Source of the DNA: Lujinxingia litoralis
Lineage (GTDB): Bacteria; Myxococcota_A; Bradymonadia; Bradymonadales; Bradymonadaceae
Direction: 5' to 3'
DNA: 64,000 nt
NCBI RefSeq assembly: GCF_003260125.1
Contig: NZ_QHKO01000004.1
Location: forward strand, 224,779 to 288,778
Shown one piece after another: positions 27,364 to 36,713 of this stretch. The position numbers and the translations under genes were made by a program. The first letter of the stretch is position 1; every line of letters begins with the position of its first letter. Below the pieces are notes generated by a model, which was not told the origin of the DNA, searched no databases, and saw only the letters and a program-made list of their open reading frames with translations.

Positions 27364-27401
27364 AACATCCCTTCGGCATCGGCCCGGAGGGATGTTTTTT
27401 T
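27364..27401 (+). terminator. Intrinsic terminator after the Fic-fold gene
   Basis: AACATCCC pairs with GGGATGTT across a loop of 17 bases, running into seven T (27395-27401), 22 bases past the stop of the Fic-fold gene. Confidence 0.85.
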
Positions 27402-27758
27402 GCGTGCTCGGTTTGACCTGCCGAATCACGTGCTCAAATCTGTCCTCCGGCGGGCCCGGAACTCTCAAAGCTCGCCATGTTGCCCACAAAAGAGCGCACG
27501 TGGAAGAAGTCCTTAGTGCCATCCGTTCTCTCGGAGGAGTTGACAGAGCAGAGGCGCACGCTAATGTTGCGCCGCGCTCTGCCTGGCGTCCAATGCCAGG
27601 AGATTCAACGCCTTTCGGCCATGCTGCCGAGTACCGGTAGCCCGCGGATTCGGCTGTCTCTACTGGCCCTGTGCGGGCCGTCCCCCCCGGCAGTCGGTGT
27701 GTATTACGGGTGACCTCATGGAGAGGTCGCGACGATCACGCGCGATGGGAGTCTTAAG
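27402..27758. other. Leader region upstream of ribA, no FMN riboswitch seen
   Basis: About 357 bases between a terminator and ribA. It lacks the conserved blocks of the FMN riboswitch (no GGGGCAGGGTGAAATTCCC or CCGGCGGT-type sequence). A hairpin CCTGGC-GTCCAAT-GCCAGG lies around 27583-27601. A plus-strand open frame of 78 codons starting at 27477 has borderline coding character (EELTEQRRTLMLRRALPG) and cannot be called. A promoter for ribA must lie here. Confidence 0.45.
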
Positions 27759-28418
27759 ATGTCCATAAAACCAGAAAGCGCCGCGGAGCCGGTCCGCCCC
27801 CCCCGGCCGTCCGTCAGCGGTAGTCCATTGAAAGTAAACGTCGAACACTTCGCCACAGCAAACCTTCCCACCCGCTACGGCCAGTTCCGTATCGTCGCTT
27901 TTAAAAATGACCGCGACGGCAAAGATCATGTCGCCGTGATCCACGGCGATGTCCGCGGCAAACAAGGGGTGCTGACCCGCATCCACAGCGAATGCCTCAC
28001 CGGCGACGTCTTTGGCAGCCTCAAATGCGACTGTGGCCCCCAGCTCAACGCAGCCCTGGAAGAGATCGCCGAACAAGAGGCCGGCATCATTCTCTACATG
28101 CGACAGGAAGGGCGCGGCATCGGTCTGGCCAACAAGATCAAGGCCTACAGCCTCCAGGATGGCGGCCTCGATACCGTCGAAGCCAACGAACACCTGGGCT
28201 TTGATGATGACCTGCGCGACTACTCCATCTCCGCCCGGATGCTGGAGCTTCTCGGCGTGGAAAGCATCGTGCTCATGACCAACAACCCCTCCAAGGTCGA
28301 GGGGCTGGAGCAGGCCGGTATCGTCGTCGATGAGCGCCGCCCCATTAAGACCGTGCCCAACCCACACAATTACGACTACCTGGAGACCAAGCGGCTCAAG
28401 AGCGGTCACCTGCTCTAA
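27759..28418 (+). CDS. ribA: GTP cyclohydrolase II
   Basis: A 219-residue enzyme opening the imidazole ring of GTP, the first step to riboflavin. The zinc site is SECLTGDVFGSLKCDCG (Cys at about 79, 90 and 92), and the GTP pocket includes LYMRQEGRGIGLANKIKAY and the late TNNPSKVEGLEQAGI and NPHNYDYLETK, all typical RibA. It is a stand-alone RibA without the fused RibB domain. A GGGAG Shine-Dalgarno lies seven bases before the ATG. No other rib gene lies in the window, and no FMN riboswitch was seen upstream. Confidence 0.95.
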   Translation: MSIKPESAAEPVRPPRPSVSGSPLKVNVEHFATANLPTRYGQFRIVAFKNDRDGKDHVAVIHGDVRGKQGVLTRIHSECLTGDVFGSLKCDCGPQLNAALEEIAEQEAGIILYMRQEGRGIGLANKIKAYSLQDGGLDTVEANEHLGFDDDLRDYSISARMLELLGVESIVLMTNNPSKVEGLEQAGIVVDERRPIKTVPNPHNYDYLETKRLKSGHLL

Positions 28419-28469
28419 GCCCTGCCCCATCCAGCGAGACTTGCCGTGGCTACGGCAGTGTCTAAAGAT

Positions 28470-28506
28470 TGCCCCACTCGCATGCAACGCGGTCGGGGCA
28501 TTTTTT
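28470..28506 (+). terminator. Intrinsic terminator after ribA
   Basis: TGCCCC pairs with GGGGCA with an inner CGC/GCG pair, followed by six T (28501-28506), about 50 bases past the ribA stop. It leaves only about 54 bases before the fadJ start. Confidence 0.8.
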
Positions 28507-28559
28507 GTGGCTGTGCGTCGGCCTTTGGGCTCACCACTGGACTCTACGGATGGAATGTT

Positions 28560-30719
28560 ATGGCTGCTCAGCCCACCGACAGGCTCGCGCGCCTGACGTT
28601 TGCGGATCGCCTGGCACGAATCGAGATCGACGTCCCCAACCAATCGCTCAACACGCTCTCCACGGCGATGATCAAAGAGGTTGAGACCATCTTCGATGAG
28701 CTCGACGAACGTCTGGACCTGGAGGGCGTGCTCGTCACCAGCGCCAAGCCCGGCAATTTCGTAGCCGGTTTCGACATCGAAGAGCTCCAGGGCTATGAGC
28801 ACGATCCCGACGGGCTCATCGCCCTGGTCCAACGCGGCCAGGCCTTGATGTCCCGCGTGGAACGCCTGCCCATTCCGGTGGTCGCGGTGATCGACGGCGG
28901 TTGTCTGGGGGGCGGGCTGGAGCTCGCGCTGGCCTGTGACGCTCGCATCGCCGCTCGCGGCGAACGCACGCTCTTCGGGCTCCCCGAGGTCATGCTCGGG
29001 CTGATCCCCGGTGGTGGAGGCACGCAGCGCCTGCCCCGCCAGATCGACCTCTCGCAGGCCCTGGATTTGATCCTCACCGGCCGCCAGATCGATGGCCGAA
29101 AAGCACTCAAACTCGGACTGATCGACGATCTCGTCCATCCCGGCATCCTGCTCGACGTGGCCCGAGAAAAGGCGCGCGAGATCCACCGCCGACGCGCTCG
29201 CCCGGCCTCCCTGAGCGAAAACCTCGAGGAAGCCTTCAGCGATCCGGTCAAACTCGCCGCACGCACCCCGGCCCGAAAGGTTATCTTCAGCCGCGCGCGC
29301 GAACAGGTACTCAAACAGAGCGGCGGCAATTACCCTGCCCCGCTCAAAGCCATCGATGTCATCGAAACCGGATTCTCTCACGGACTTCAGGCCGGCCTGG
29401 AGGCCGAAGGTGAGGCGTTCATTGAGCTGGTTCGCTCCCCGGTGGCAAAAAACCTGATGAACATCTTCTTCATGCGCCAGGCGGTGAACAAAGACCGCGT
29501 GGTCGATGGTCGCGTCAAACCCCGCCAGATCACGCGCCTGGGCGTCCTGGGCGCCGGCCTGATGGGGGCCGGCATCGCCCAGATCGCCGCCTACAAGGGC
29601 ACCAACCTGCGCCTGAAAGACCACAGCAACCAGGGACTGGGCTGGGGCATGAACTACATTAACAACCTGCTCCAGCAAGCCCATCGCCGTAAAAAACTCA
29701 GCGAAGCTCAGGCCGACATCGCCCTGGGACGCATCGCCCCCACCCTGACCTACCAGGGGTTTGAGCGCTGCGACCTGGTTATCGAGGCGGTCTTCGAGGA
29801 CCGCGAACTCAAGCAGTCGATCCTCGCTGACATCGAAGCCCTGGGACACGAAGATCTGATCTTTGCCAGCAACACCTCGACCATTCCCATCAAAGAGATC
29901 GCCCGCAAGAGCAAGCGTCCGGAGAACGTGCTGGGCATGCACTTCTTTAGTCCCGTGCACAAGATGCCCCTGCTCGAGATCATTCGCACCGACGCGACCT
30001 CCAACAAAGCCCTGGCCACCGTCCTGGCCTACGGACGTCGGTTGGGCAAGACCTGCATCGTTGTTGACGATGGGCCCGGATTTTTTACCAGCCGAGTCCT
30101 CGGCGCTTACATCAATGAAGCCGGCTGGATTCTGCAGGAGGGCGGCCGAATCGAAGAAATCGACGCCGCGATGCACCGCTTTGGCTTCCCGCTGGGCCCG
30201 CTGAAGCTGGTCGACGAGGTGGGCTTCGACGTGGTGCTCAAAGCCGGCGGCGTTCTTCAGGAGGCGTTTAGAGCGCGCTGGGATGCTCCGGAGGCGCTGC
30301 GCCGCCTGGCCGATGAAGGGCGCCAGGGGCGCAAGAATGGGCGTGGGTTTTACACCTATCAACACGACGCCAGCGCCCCCGACGAGAGTGTGTACGGCGC
30401 ACTCCCGGGCGGCGACACCCGCCGACATATCGATCCAGACATCATCACCCAGCGCTGCTGGCTGGCCATGCTCAATGAATGCGCCTACGCCCTCGACGAA
30501 GGCATCCTACGCTCCCCTCGTGACGGCGATATCGGCGTGATCTTCGGGCTGGGGTTCCCCCCTTTCCGTGGCGGGATCTTCCGCCATGCCGATGAGGTCG
30601 GGATCGGCCGGGTGGTCGATTCCCTGCACACCCTGGCCGGCCAGTTTGGCACCCGCCTTCGACCCGCGCCGCTCCTTGAAACGATGGCCGAGCACCAGGA
30701 GCGCTTCTACGCCGAGTAA
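28560..30719 (+). CDS. fadJ: Multifunctional enoyl-CoA hydratase / 3-hydroxyacyl-CoA dehydrogenase
   Basis: A 719-residue bifunctional beta-oxidation enzyme. The N-terminal crotonase domain (about 1-190) has GGCLGGGLELALACD and LPEVMLGLIPGGGGTQRLP with the two catalytic Glu. The middle NAD-binding domain has LGVLGAGLMGAGIAQIAAY (about 320-340), then VFEDRELKQ and the catalytic His in MHFFSPVHKMPLLEII. The C-terminal part is LVDEVGFDVVLKAG and the duplicated dehydrogenase fold (GLGFPPFRGG). Length matches FadJ/FadB (about 714-729). It oxidises 3-hydroxyacyl-CoA after hydrating enoyl-CoA; the thiolase follows. The ATG at 28560 has a weak GGATGGA ahead. Confidence 0.95.
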   Translation: MAAQPTDRLARLTFADRLARIEIDVPNQSLNTLSTAMIKEVETIFDELDERLDLEGVLVTSAKPGNFVAGFDIEELQGYEHDPDGLIALVQRGQALMSRVERLPIPVVAVIDGGCLGGGLELALACDARIAARGERTLFGLPEVMLGLIPGGGGTQRLPRQIDLSQALDLILTGRQIDGRKALKLGLIDDLVHPGILLDVAREKAREIHRRRARPASLSENLEEAFSDPVKLAARTPARKVIFSRAREQVLKQSGGNYPAPLKAIDVIETGFSHGLQAGLEAEGEAFIELVRSPVAKNLMNIFFMRQAVNKDRVVDGRVKPRQITRLGVLGAGLMGAGIAQIAAYKGTNLRLKDHSNQGLGWGMNYINNLLQQAHRRKKLSEAQADIALGRIAPTLTYQGFERCDLVIEAVFEDRELKQSILADIEALGHEDLIFASNTSTIPIKEIARKSKRPENVLGMHFFSPVHKMPLLEIIRTDATSNKALATVLAYGRRLGKTCIVVDDGPGFFTSRVLGAYINEAGWILQEGGRIEEIDAAMHRFGFPLGPLKLVDEVGFDVVLKAGGVLQEAFRARWDAPEALRRLADEGRQGRKNGRGFYTYQHDASAPDESVYGALPGGDTRRHIDPDIITQRCWLAMLNECAYALDEGILRSPRDGDIGVIFGLGFPPFRGGIFRHADEVGIGRVVDSLHTLAGQFGTRLRPAPLLETMAEHQERFYAE

Positions 30720-30801
30720 GTTTGCCAGCGCCCCCCCTGCCCCCGACGACTTTGACTGACGTCGCTCGCCATCTGGCCAGCGACGTAGACCTCGCAGCCA
30801 G

Positions 30802-32130
30802 ATGAGCCCCGATATGGCAAATCCATCCTCAAACTCCTCTTCTACGCTCGGCGGCAACGACCGCGTGGCCATTATCGCCGGCGTGCGCACCCCTTTTGCC
30901 CGCGCCTGGACGGCCTTTAAACACTGGACGGAAGCGGACCTGGGTCGCACGGTGGCCAACGAGCTGCTCAACCGCGTGGATATCGACCCCGAACTCATCG
31001 ACGAGCTGATCTTCGGCTGTGTATCCGCACCGATGGATGGCCCCAATGTGGGCCGTGAAGTGGTGCTCCGAAGCCAGCTACCCAGACGTATCCCGGCATC
31101 GACGGTGCAGATGTACTGCGCATCCAGCGCCTACGCCGCCGTCCAGGGGGTCAACGCGCTCCTGTTGAACACGGCCGATGTGGTCATGGTCGGAGGCGTG
31201 GAGTCGATGAGTTCGGCTCGGGCCCGCTTTAGTCTGGGGCTCTCTCACGCGCTGCAGGATGTCGCCAAAGCCCGCAACCTGCAGGACCGCCTCAAAGCCC
31301 TGAGTCAGATCAAAGCCGGTGATCTTCTTCCGGAGCAGCCAGCCATCGAAGAGCCCACCACCGGCAAGTCGATGGGCGAGTCGGCGGAAGATATGGCCAA
31401 GCACTACGGCATCAGCCGCCGAGAACAGGATGAATACGCCGAACGCACCCACCACCTGGCCGCAGCGGGCTATGAGGAGGGCTTCTTCCCCGAGGTCATG
31501 AGCGTCCTTACCGGCGACGCCTTCGACCAGGTTCTGGAGCGCGACAATAATGTGCGCGCCGATACCTCGGTGGAACGCATGGCACGTCTCCGGCCGGTCT
31601 TTGACCGTCAACACGGCACGGTGACCGCGGCCAACGCCTCTCCCCTGACCGACGGCGCGTCGGCCGTGCTTTTGATGCGGGAAAGCCGCGCCCGAAAGCT
31701 CGGACTTACGCCACTGGCCTTCGTGCGCTCCTATGCGCAGGTAGGTATCGACATTCAACGCCATAACCTGCTGCTCGGCCCCACCCTGGCCACCCCGATC
31801 GCGTTTGAACGTGCTGGCGTGAGCCTGGATGACATGGATCTTGTGGAGATGCACGAGGCCTTCGCCGCCCAGGTGCTGGCCAACCTCAAGATCTGGAAGA
31901 GCCCCCACCTCTGCCAGGAACTGGGGCTAGACGAGGCCATTGGCGAGGTCAACATGGAGACGTTCAACGTCCACGGCGGCTCGGTGGCGCTGGGACACCC
32001 CTTTGGCGCAACCGGCACACGGATCATCACTCAGCTCGCTCAGGAGATGGCGCGGCGAGATGTGAACCTGGGGCTATTGACCATGTGTGCCGCCGGCGGA
32101 CTGGGCCTGAGCATGGTGCTGGAGCGCTGA
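30802..32130 (+). CDS. fadI: Acetyl-CoA C-acyltransferase (thiolase), FadI-like
   Basis: A 442-residue thiolase catalysing the last beta-oxidation step, cleaving 3-ketoacyl-CoA with CoA. The acyl-accepting Cys is in STVQMYCASSAYA (about 104), with Gln where family members usually have Asn/Ser/Thr three residues before the Cys. The active-site His lies in EMHEAFAAQVL and GGSVALGHPFGATG, and the second Cys in TMCAAGGLG near the C-terminus. Length and N-terminal Ser-rich extension fit FadI-type thiolases, the partner of FadJ, whose gene ends 82 bases upstream. The start could be 30802 or the in-frame ATG at 30814. Confidence 0.94.
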   Translation: MSPDMANPSSNSSSTLGGNDRVAIIAGVRTPFARAWTAFKHWTEADLGRTVANELLNRVDIDPELIDELIFGCVSAPMDGPNVGREVVLRSQLPRRIPASTVQMYCASSAYAAVQGVNALLLNTADVVMVGGVESMSSARARFSLGLSHALQDVAKARNLQDRLKALSQIKAGDLLPEQPAIEEPTTGKSMGESAEDMAKHYGISRREQDEYAERTHHLAAAGYEEGFFPEVMSVLTGDAFDQVLERDNNVRADTSVERMARLRPVFDRQHGTVTAANASPLTDGASAVLLMRESRARKLGLTPLAFVRSYAQVGIDIQRHNLLLGPTLATPIAFERAGVSLDDMDLVEMHEAFAAQVLANLKIWKSPHLCQELGLDEAIGEVNMETFNVHGGSVALGHPFGATGTRIITQLAQEMARRDVNLGLLTMCAAGGLGLSMVLER

Positions 32131-32142
32131 ACCGGGAGCCGG

Positions 32143-33504
32143 CTAGCCCAGCACTCCCATCATCAAGGCTGCAAGGGTCACGCACGCCAGCGCGGCGGCC
32201 GCTCCCAGGCCGAGCGTCAACAACCGATCCTGGCGCGCGGCCCGCTCGCGCGCCAGCGCATAGGGCATGTTGGTAAACGTGACCATCGTGTAGAGCGGAA
32301 TCCACCACTCAGGAAAAAGACGATGGAGCACCCGCTCGATCTTTTTACGAAACACAAAGTAGGGCGAGGCCACCGCTGAACGCATTTCGAAATAGTTGTA
32401 GAGCGCCAGATGCCCAATGGCATCCGCGTCGTCTTTGCGCTCCCGGCTAAACGCCGCTATCGCGCGACCGACATCGCCGTCCTCACGCTCCAGAAGCTCA
32501 TTGAGCACAAAGCAATCCTCAAAGGCCGCGTTCATCCCCTGCCCGTAAAAGGGCACCACCGCATGCGCGGCATCTCCCAGGATCATCACCCGTTCCCCGT
32601 GGTGGTAGGGCGCGCAACGAATGGTCACCAGGCTGCCGGTGGGATTGGCAAAAAAATCGTCGGTCAGCGTCGGCATCAGGGCGTAGGCGTCGGGGAACTC
32701 CCGCTTAAAAAACGCCTCGACGTCTGCCGGGGTTTTCAGCGCCTCAAAGCTCGTCGCCCCCTCAAACGCCATGAAGAGCGTGACCGTGAAGGTGGCGTCC
32801 AGGTTGGGCAACGCGATGAGCATGAAGTCGTGACGCGGCCAGATATGCAGCGCGTTCTTCTCGATGAGATACTTCCCCTGAGGCCCGGCGGGGATGGAGA
32901 GTTCTTTGTAGCCATGACTTAAATAGGCCTGTTCGTAGTTGTAGCGCCCCGAGCGTTGCAGCCGCTGGCGCACCGCCGAGTACGCCCCGTCGGCGCCGAT
33001 CAGTATCGACGCCTCACGTACAACCCGCTCCCCTTTTTCTCGATCGTCAAAATGGGCCACGCCCTCATCGAGATCGACATCTACACAGGGGATATCGAAA
33101 TGAAAGCGAACCTGGTCACGGGCCTCGGCAGTGTTCATCAGCAGCTCGTTGAGGCCCTGACGACTGATCGAATTGATGTACTGGCCGGCGCGGCCGTAAG
33201 GCTGCAGATGAGGCTCCCCCTCCATCGGGTGAATCATACGGCCGTGCATCGGGATGCACATCTGCCGAACCTCGTCTTCCAGGCCCACCGCGGCCAGCGC
33301 ATGAAGCCCCCGGGTGGAGAGCGCCAGGTTGATCGAGCGCCCCCGGTCGACCTGAAGACGCCGCATATCAGGACGCGCCTCATACACCTCCACCGGGTGG
33401 CCGCGCCGGGCCATATAAATCGCCATCAACGAGCCGGCCAGACCGCCCCCTACCACCACGCAGGGGGGCTCGCCAGGACCGGGATACGCCTGAACGTCAC
33501 TCAT
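32143..33504 (-). CDS. kmo: Kynurenine 3-monooxygenase
   Basis: A 453-residue FAD monooxygenase hydroxylating kynurenine to 3-hydroxykynurenine with NADPH and O2. The FAD dinucleotide motif GGGLAGSLMAIY starts at 19, and the substrate-side RGRSINLALSTRGLHAL, the second FAD motif MILGDAAHAVVPFYGQGMNAAFED and the KMO-specific FPEWWIPLYTMVTFTNMPYA are all present. The last 25 residues are strongly hydrophobic (LGAAAALACVTLAALMMGVLG), a likely C-terminal membrane anchor as in eukaryotic KMO. It is last in the kyn operon, starting two bases from the kynU stop. Confidence 0.95.
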   Translation of the reverse strand: MSDVQAYPGPGEPPCVVVGGGLAGSLMAIYMARRGHPVEVYEARPDMRRLQVDRGRSINLALSTRGLHALAAVGLEDEVRQMCIPMHGRMIHPMEGEPHLQPYGRAGQYINSISRQGLNELLMNTAEARDQVRFHFDIPCVDVDLDEGVAHFDDREKGERVVREASILIGADGAYSAVRQRLQRSGRYNYEQAYLSHGYKELSIPAGPQGKYLIEKNALHIWPRHDFMLIALPNLDATFTVTLFMAFEGATSFEALKTPADVEAFFKREFPDAYALMPTLTDDFFANPTGSLVTIRCAPYHHGERVMILGDAAHAVVPFYGQGMNAAFEDCFVLNELLEREDGDVGRAIAAFSRERKDDADAIGHLALYNYFEMRSAVASPYFVFRKKIERVLHRLFPEWWIPLYTMVTFTNMPYALARERAARQDRLLTLGLGAAAALACVTLAALMMGVLG

Positions 33505-34767
33505 TTAGCTCACGCTCTCTTCGAGGATCTTCCAGAAGCGCCACACCTCCTCAAAGGTGTTGTACAGCGGAGTGGGCGCCACGCGAATCACGTTGGGGCG
33601 ACGGTAATCGCAGATCACGTCAGCCTCCATCAGGCGCTGATGCAAGAGTTCCCCGTCGCCGCTGGCGAGGATCGAGAGCTGACACCCCCGCGCCTCGGGC
33701 TCAGCCGGCGTGATCACCTCAAAGGCCCCGGCACCGATGGAGGTCACAAGCTCGTGGAGGTAGCCGGTCAGGCGTGCGCTCTTCTGGTGCAACGCCTGCA
33801 TGCCCGCCTCACAAAAGAGCTCCAGCGAAGCCTTTAGCGCGGCCATCGGCAACACCGGAGCGTTGCTCAGCTGCCAGGCTCCCGCTCCGGCCTGCGGCTG
33901 AAAGCGCGGCCCCATCTCAAAACGCGTCGAGGGATCGGTGCCCCACCACCCCTCAAAACGCGGGATGTCTGCCCGGCCCAGGTGGCGCTCATGCACAAAC
34001 ACGCCGGCGACCCCACCGGGCCCCGAATTAAGGTACTTGTACGAACACCAGGCGGCGAAATCCGGCCCCCATTGATGCAGCTTCAACGGCACATTGCCGG
34101 CAGCGTGCGCCAGATCAAAACCCACCAGCGCGCCGACCCGGTGGCCGGCCTCGGTGATCGCTCCCATATCAAAGAGCTGACCGGTGTAGTAGTTGACGCC
34201 TCCGAAGAGCACCAGCGCCAGCGCGTCACCCTCGCGGGCGATCGCCGCCTCAATATCTTCCTGACGAAGGGTCTTTTCCCCCTGGCGCGGAAAGAGCTCG
34301 ACGATGGCGTCATCCGGCTCAAAGCCATGCACCCGCGCCTGGCTCTGAACCGCATAAAGATCGGAGGGGAAGGCCCCGCCCTCAATGAGTATCTTATAGC
34401 GCTGAGGGGTAGGCCGATAAAACGATACCATCAAGAGATGAAGGTTGGTGGTCAGCGAGTTCATCACCACGACCTCTTCGGGCCGCGCCCCCACTACCGA
34501 GGCCATCGGCTCGTTGAAGATCTCGTGATAGCTGTACCAGGGGTTGGGCTCGGCAAAATGCCCGTCAACGCCCAGACGCGCCCACTTCTCAAGCTCGGCC
34601 TGGAGCGCATCGGTCACTCCACGGGGCTGCAGTCCCAGGGAGTTGCCGCAGAGGTAGAGCACCGGCTCGCCGGCGGCGTTGGTGGGGATATGAAAGCGCT
34701 GGCGGAAGTCACGCAGCGGATCCTCGCGGTCGAGCTGCCGGGCGTAGTCCAGGTCGGTGAGCTTCAT
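33505..34767 (-). CDS. kynU: Kynureninase
   Basis: A 420-residue PLP enzyme cleaving kynurenine or 3-hydroxykynurenine to anthranilate or 3-hydroxyanthranilate and alanine. The N-terminal LYLCGNSLGLQPRGV, the SLTTNLHLLM block and the PLP Lys in WCSYKYLNSGPGG (near 243) are diagnostic. Length fits (about 416-430). It lies between the formamidase (40-base gap) and KMO (adjacent), consistent with a single transcript. With KMO and HAAO present, 3-hydroxykynurenine is the expected substrate. Confidence 0.96.
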   Translation of the reverse strand: MKLTDLDYARQLDREDPLRDFRQRFHIPTNAAGEPVLYLCGNSLGLQPRGVTDALQAELEKWARLGVDGHFAEPNPWYSYHEIFNEPMASVVGARPEEVVVMNSLTTNLHLLMVSFYRPTPQRYKILIEGGAFPSDLYAVQSQARVHGFEPDDAIVELFPRQGEKTLRQEDIEAAIAREGDALALVLFGGVNYYTGQLFDMGAITEAGHRVGALVGFDLAHAAGNVPLKLHQWGPDFAAWCSYKYLNSGPGGVAGVFVHERHLGRADIPRFEGWWGTDPSTRFEMGPRFQPQAGAGAWQLSNAPVLPMAALKASLELFCEAGMQALHQKSARLTGYLHELVTSIGAGAFEVITPAEPEARGCQLSILASGDGELLHQRLMEADVICDYRRPNVIRVAPTPLYNTFEEVWRFWKILEESVS

Positions 34768-34807
34768 GCGGGCCTCAGGTGCAGGATGCCAAAATCAGAA
34801 GATGTGT

Positions 34808-35638
34808 TTAGTACGAACGTTCACAGGCCAGCGCCCGATAGAGCACTGGCCGAGAGGGGGCTGCGTCGAGCAGAAAGCGGGCAAAACGCAGCGAGAGAAA
34901 ATAAGCGCCTTCTTCCAGGTCGTCGGGCACCGCGATCATCTCGGTGATCGTACGGCGGCGACCGGCCTGATCCAACCCTCCTTGAGGGTCGACCCCGAAG
35001 TAGGCGTGGTGTGCCGGGGTGGTGCCCCCATCATCTTCGCGATCGATGGAGGGAAGGTCGACCAGGAGATGCTCACAGCCCCTGGCAAGCAACCAGGCGA
35101 TGGCCTCGGCGGTGAAGTAGGCCGGATTGGTGCCGGAGTAGTCTCGCAGCGGGATGGCGGCGCCCGGGCCGGCCGTCGCGATGAGGATCGCCCGGACAAA
35201 CTCACCAGGAGCCGCCGCCCGAACCAGCGCCGCCTGGAGTGCGGCGGCGCTGATCACCCGATCGCCCGGCGCGCTGATGCCGGCTGTATGTTCGGGGCAT
35301 TCCTCCAACGCACAGGTTTTCACCCGCAGCAGTGTGGCCGGAATCAGCGCCTCCGGGGCCAGGCTTCCCACCGCCATACGTTCCCCGGTGATATGGCCGG
35401 CGCACTCGGTGTGGGTGCCGTGACCGTGGGCGATGAGCTCCACCGCTTCGCAGTTGACGCTGCCCCCCCGACGCACATCGCCCACAAAACTGCCCCCCTC
35501 GACCGCCCGCGCCGAAGCCCGCCCCAGCCCGAAAGCCTGAGGCTGTGCTCCATAAAAATCCAGGGGCTGTGCGAGTTCCACAGGGCGATGGTCCACCTCA
35601 TAGTGTTGCCCGTTGAACTCAACCACCATGCGCATCAT
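34808..35638 (-). CDS. Cyclase-family protein, probable kynurenine formamidase
   Basis: A 276-residue metal-dependent cyclase/formamidase-like protein. The motif [13 protein letters not shown] (71-83) supplies the metal His/Glu residues of the cyclase family that includes KynB. Its genomic position in the kyn operon makes N-formylkynurenine hydrolysis the likely role. The sequence elsewhere differs from the short KynB type (about 210 residues), so another cyclic-ester or amide substrate cannot be excluded. The start overlaps the ACMSD stop as ATGA (35635-35638), so the two are translationally coupled. Confidence 0.82.
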   Translation of the reverse strand: MMRMVVEFNGQHYEVDHRPVELAQPLDFYGAQPQAFGLGRASARAVEGGSFVGDVRRGGSVNCEAVELIAHGHGTHTECAGHITGERMAVGSLAPEALIPATLLRVKTCALEECPEHTAGISAPGDRVISAAALQAALVRAAAPGEFVRAILIATAGPGAAIPLRDYSGTNPAYFTAEAIAWLLARGCEHLLVDLPSIDREDDGGTTPAHHAYFGVDPQGGLDQAGRRRTITEMIAVPDDLEEGAYFLSLRFARFLLDAAPSRPVLYRALACERSY

Positions 35639-36651
35639 TTGCTCCGCTCAAACTGTGTGCGCTCCAGCCCCAACCACTCCAACGCAGTGCCGGAGAGCAG
35701 CCGTTGACGATCCCCGGCGCTCAAATCAAGCGACTCGATGAGGCTGCCCGGTTCGGGCTCCCCGAGCGGAAAGGGATAATCCGTGCCCAGCGCCAGGCGC
35801 TCGACGCCAAAGGTGTCAATGAGCACCCGGAGCATGCGGGGATCATGCACCAGCGTGTCCAGATAAATCGACTTCAGAAGTTCGCTCGGACGCGTCTTCG
35901 TGTGCACCTGGCAAAGGTCCGGGCGTACCTCAAAGCCCCAGTCGATGCGCCCAATGGTCGCCGGAAACGAGCCGCCGCCATGCGCAAACGCAAAGCGCAA
36001 CTTCGGATAACGCTCCAGCACCCCGCCCATCATCAACGAGCAAATCGCCCGGGAGGTCTCCGCCGGCATGCTCACCAGCCAGGGCAACCAGTAATCCGGG
36101 AGCTGATCCATGCCCATCATATCCCAGGGATGCACGAAGATCGCCGCGCCGAGTTCCTGAGCGGCCTCCCAGAGTGGATCAAAGCGCGGATCGTCGAGGT
36201 TGGTCCCGTTGACGTGGGTGCCAATCTCCACTCCGGCCAGCCCGAGCGTCCCAACGGCGCGCTCCAGCTCGGCGATCGAGCGCTCGGTATCCTGCATCGG
36301 CAGGGTTCCCAGACCGACAAAGCGCGTTGGCGCCTGGGCCACCACCGAGGCCATATGATCATTGAGCAGCTTCGAGAGATCATGCGCATCCGCCGCCTGG
36401 GCCCAGTAGCTGAACATCACCGGCACCGTGGAGAGCACCTGCACGTCGACGCCGTGGGCATCGCACTCCCGAAGTCGCGTGGCCGGATCCCAGAGATTAG
36501 GCTCCACCTCCCGGAAGAAGGTCTCATCGCGCATCATACGTGCGCACCCCGAGCACTGGTGTTCCAGACGAATGAACCCGCCATAGCCGTAGCGCTCGCG
36601 CAGATCAGGCCACTGCTCGGGGAGAATATGCGCGTGGATGTCGATCTTCAT
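35635..36651 (-). CDS. 2-amino-3-carboxymuconate-6-semialdehyde decarboxylase (ACMSD)
   Basis: A 338-residue amidohydrolase-fold decarboxylase. It removes CO2 from ACMS to give 2-aminomuconate-6-semialdehyde, diverting the pathway from quinolinate. Metal ligands: His6 and His8 ([10 protein letters not shown]), a His in FVHPWDMMG (about 174), FAHGGGSFP (about 224), and Asp in [15 protein letters not shown] (about 291). Length matches ACMSD (about 330-336). The [19 protein letters not shown]-terminal part matches the family. It sits between HAAO and formamidase. Its presence marks the catabolic branch rather than NAD synthesis. Confidence 0.94.
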   Translation of the reverse strand: MKIDIHAHILPEQWPDLRERYGYGGFIRLEHQCSGCARMMRDETFFREVEPNLWDPATRLRECDAHGVDVQVLSTVPVMFSYWAQAADAHDLSKLLNDHMASVVAQAPTRFVGLGTLPMQDTERSIAELERAVGTLGLAGVEIGTHVNGTNLDDPRFDPLWEAAQELGAAIFVHPWDMMGMDQLPDYWLPWLVSMPAETSRAICSLMMGGVLERYPKLRFAFAHGGGSFPATIGRIDWGFEVRPDLCQVHTKTRPSELLKSIYLDTLVHDPRMLRVLIDTFGVERLALGTDYPFPLGEPEPGSLIESLDLSAGDRQRLLSGTALEWLGLERTQFERSK

Positions 36652-36713
36652 GGCGTCCCTGGGTGGAGACTACGGTGGGTGAACAGGCGTAAGAGCCGGG
36701 CCTCGTCGTGAAT

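Noticed and set aside
27477..27713. 78-codon open frame before ribA as a gene
   Set aside because: No Shine-Dalgarno, no family signal, and a competing frame of similar quality overlaps it.
27402..27758. FMN riboswitch upstream of ribA
   Set aside because: None of the conserved RFN sequence blocks is present.
27660..30428. A 922-codon open frame antisense to ribA and fadJ
   Set aside because: It lies opposite well-supported conserved genes and has no family character; GC-rich codons leave long antisense frames.
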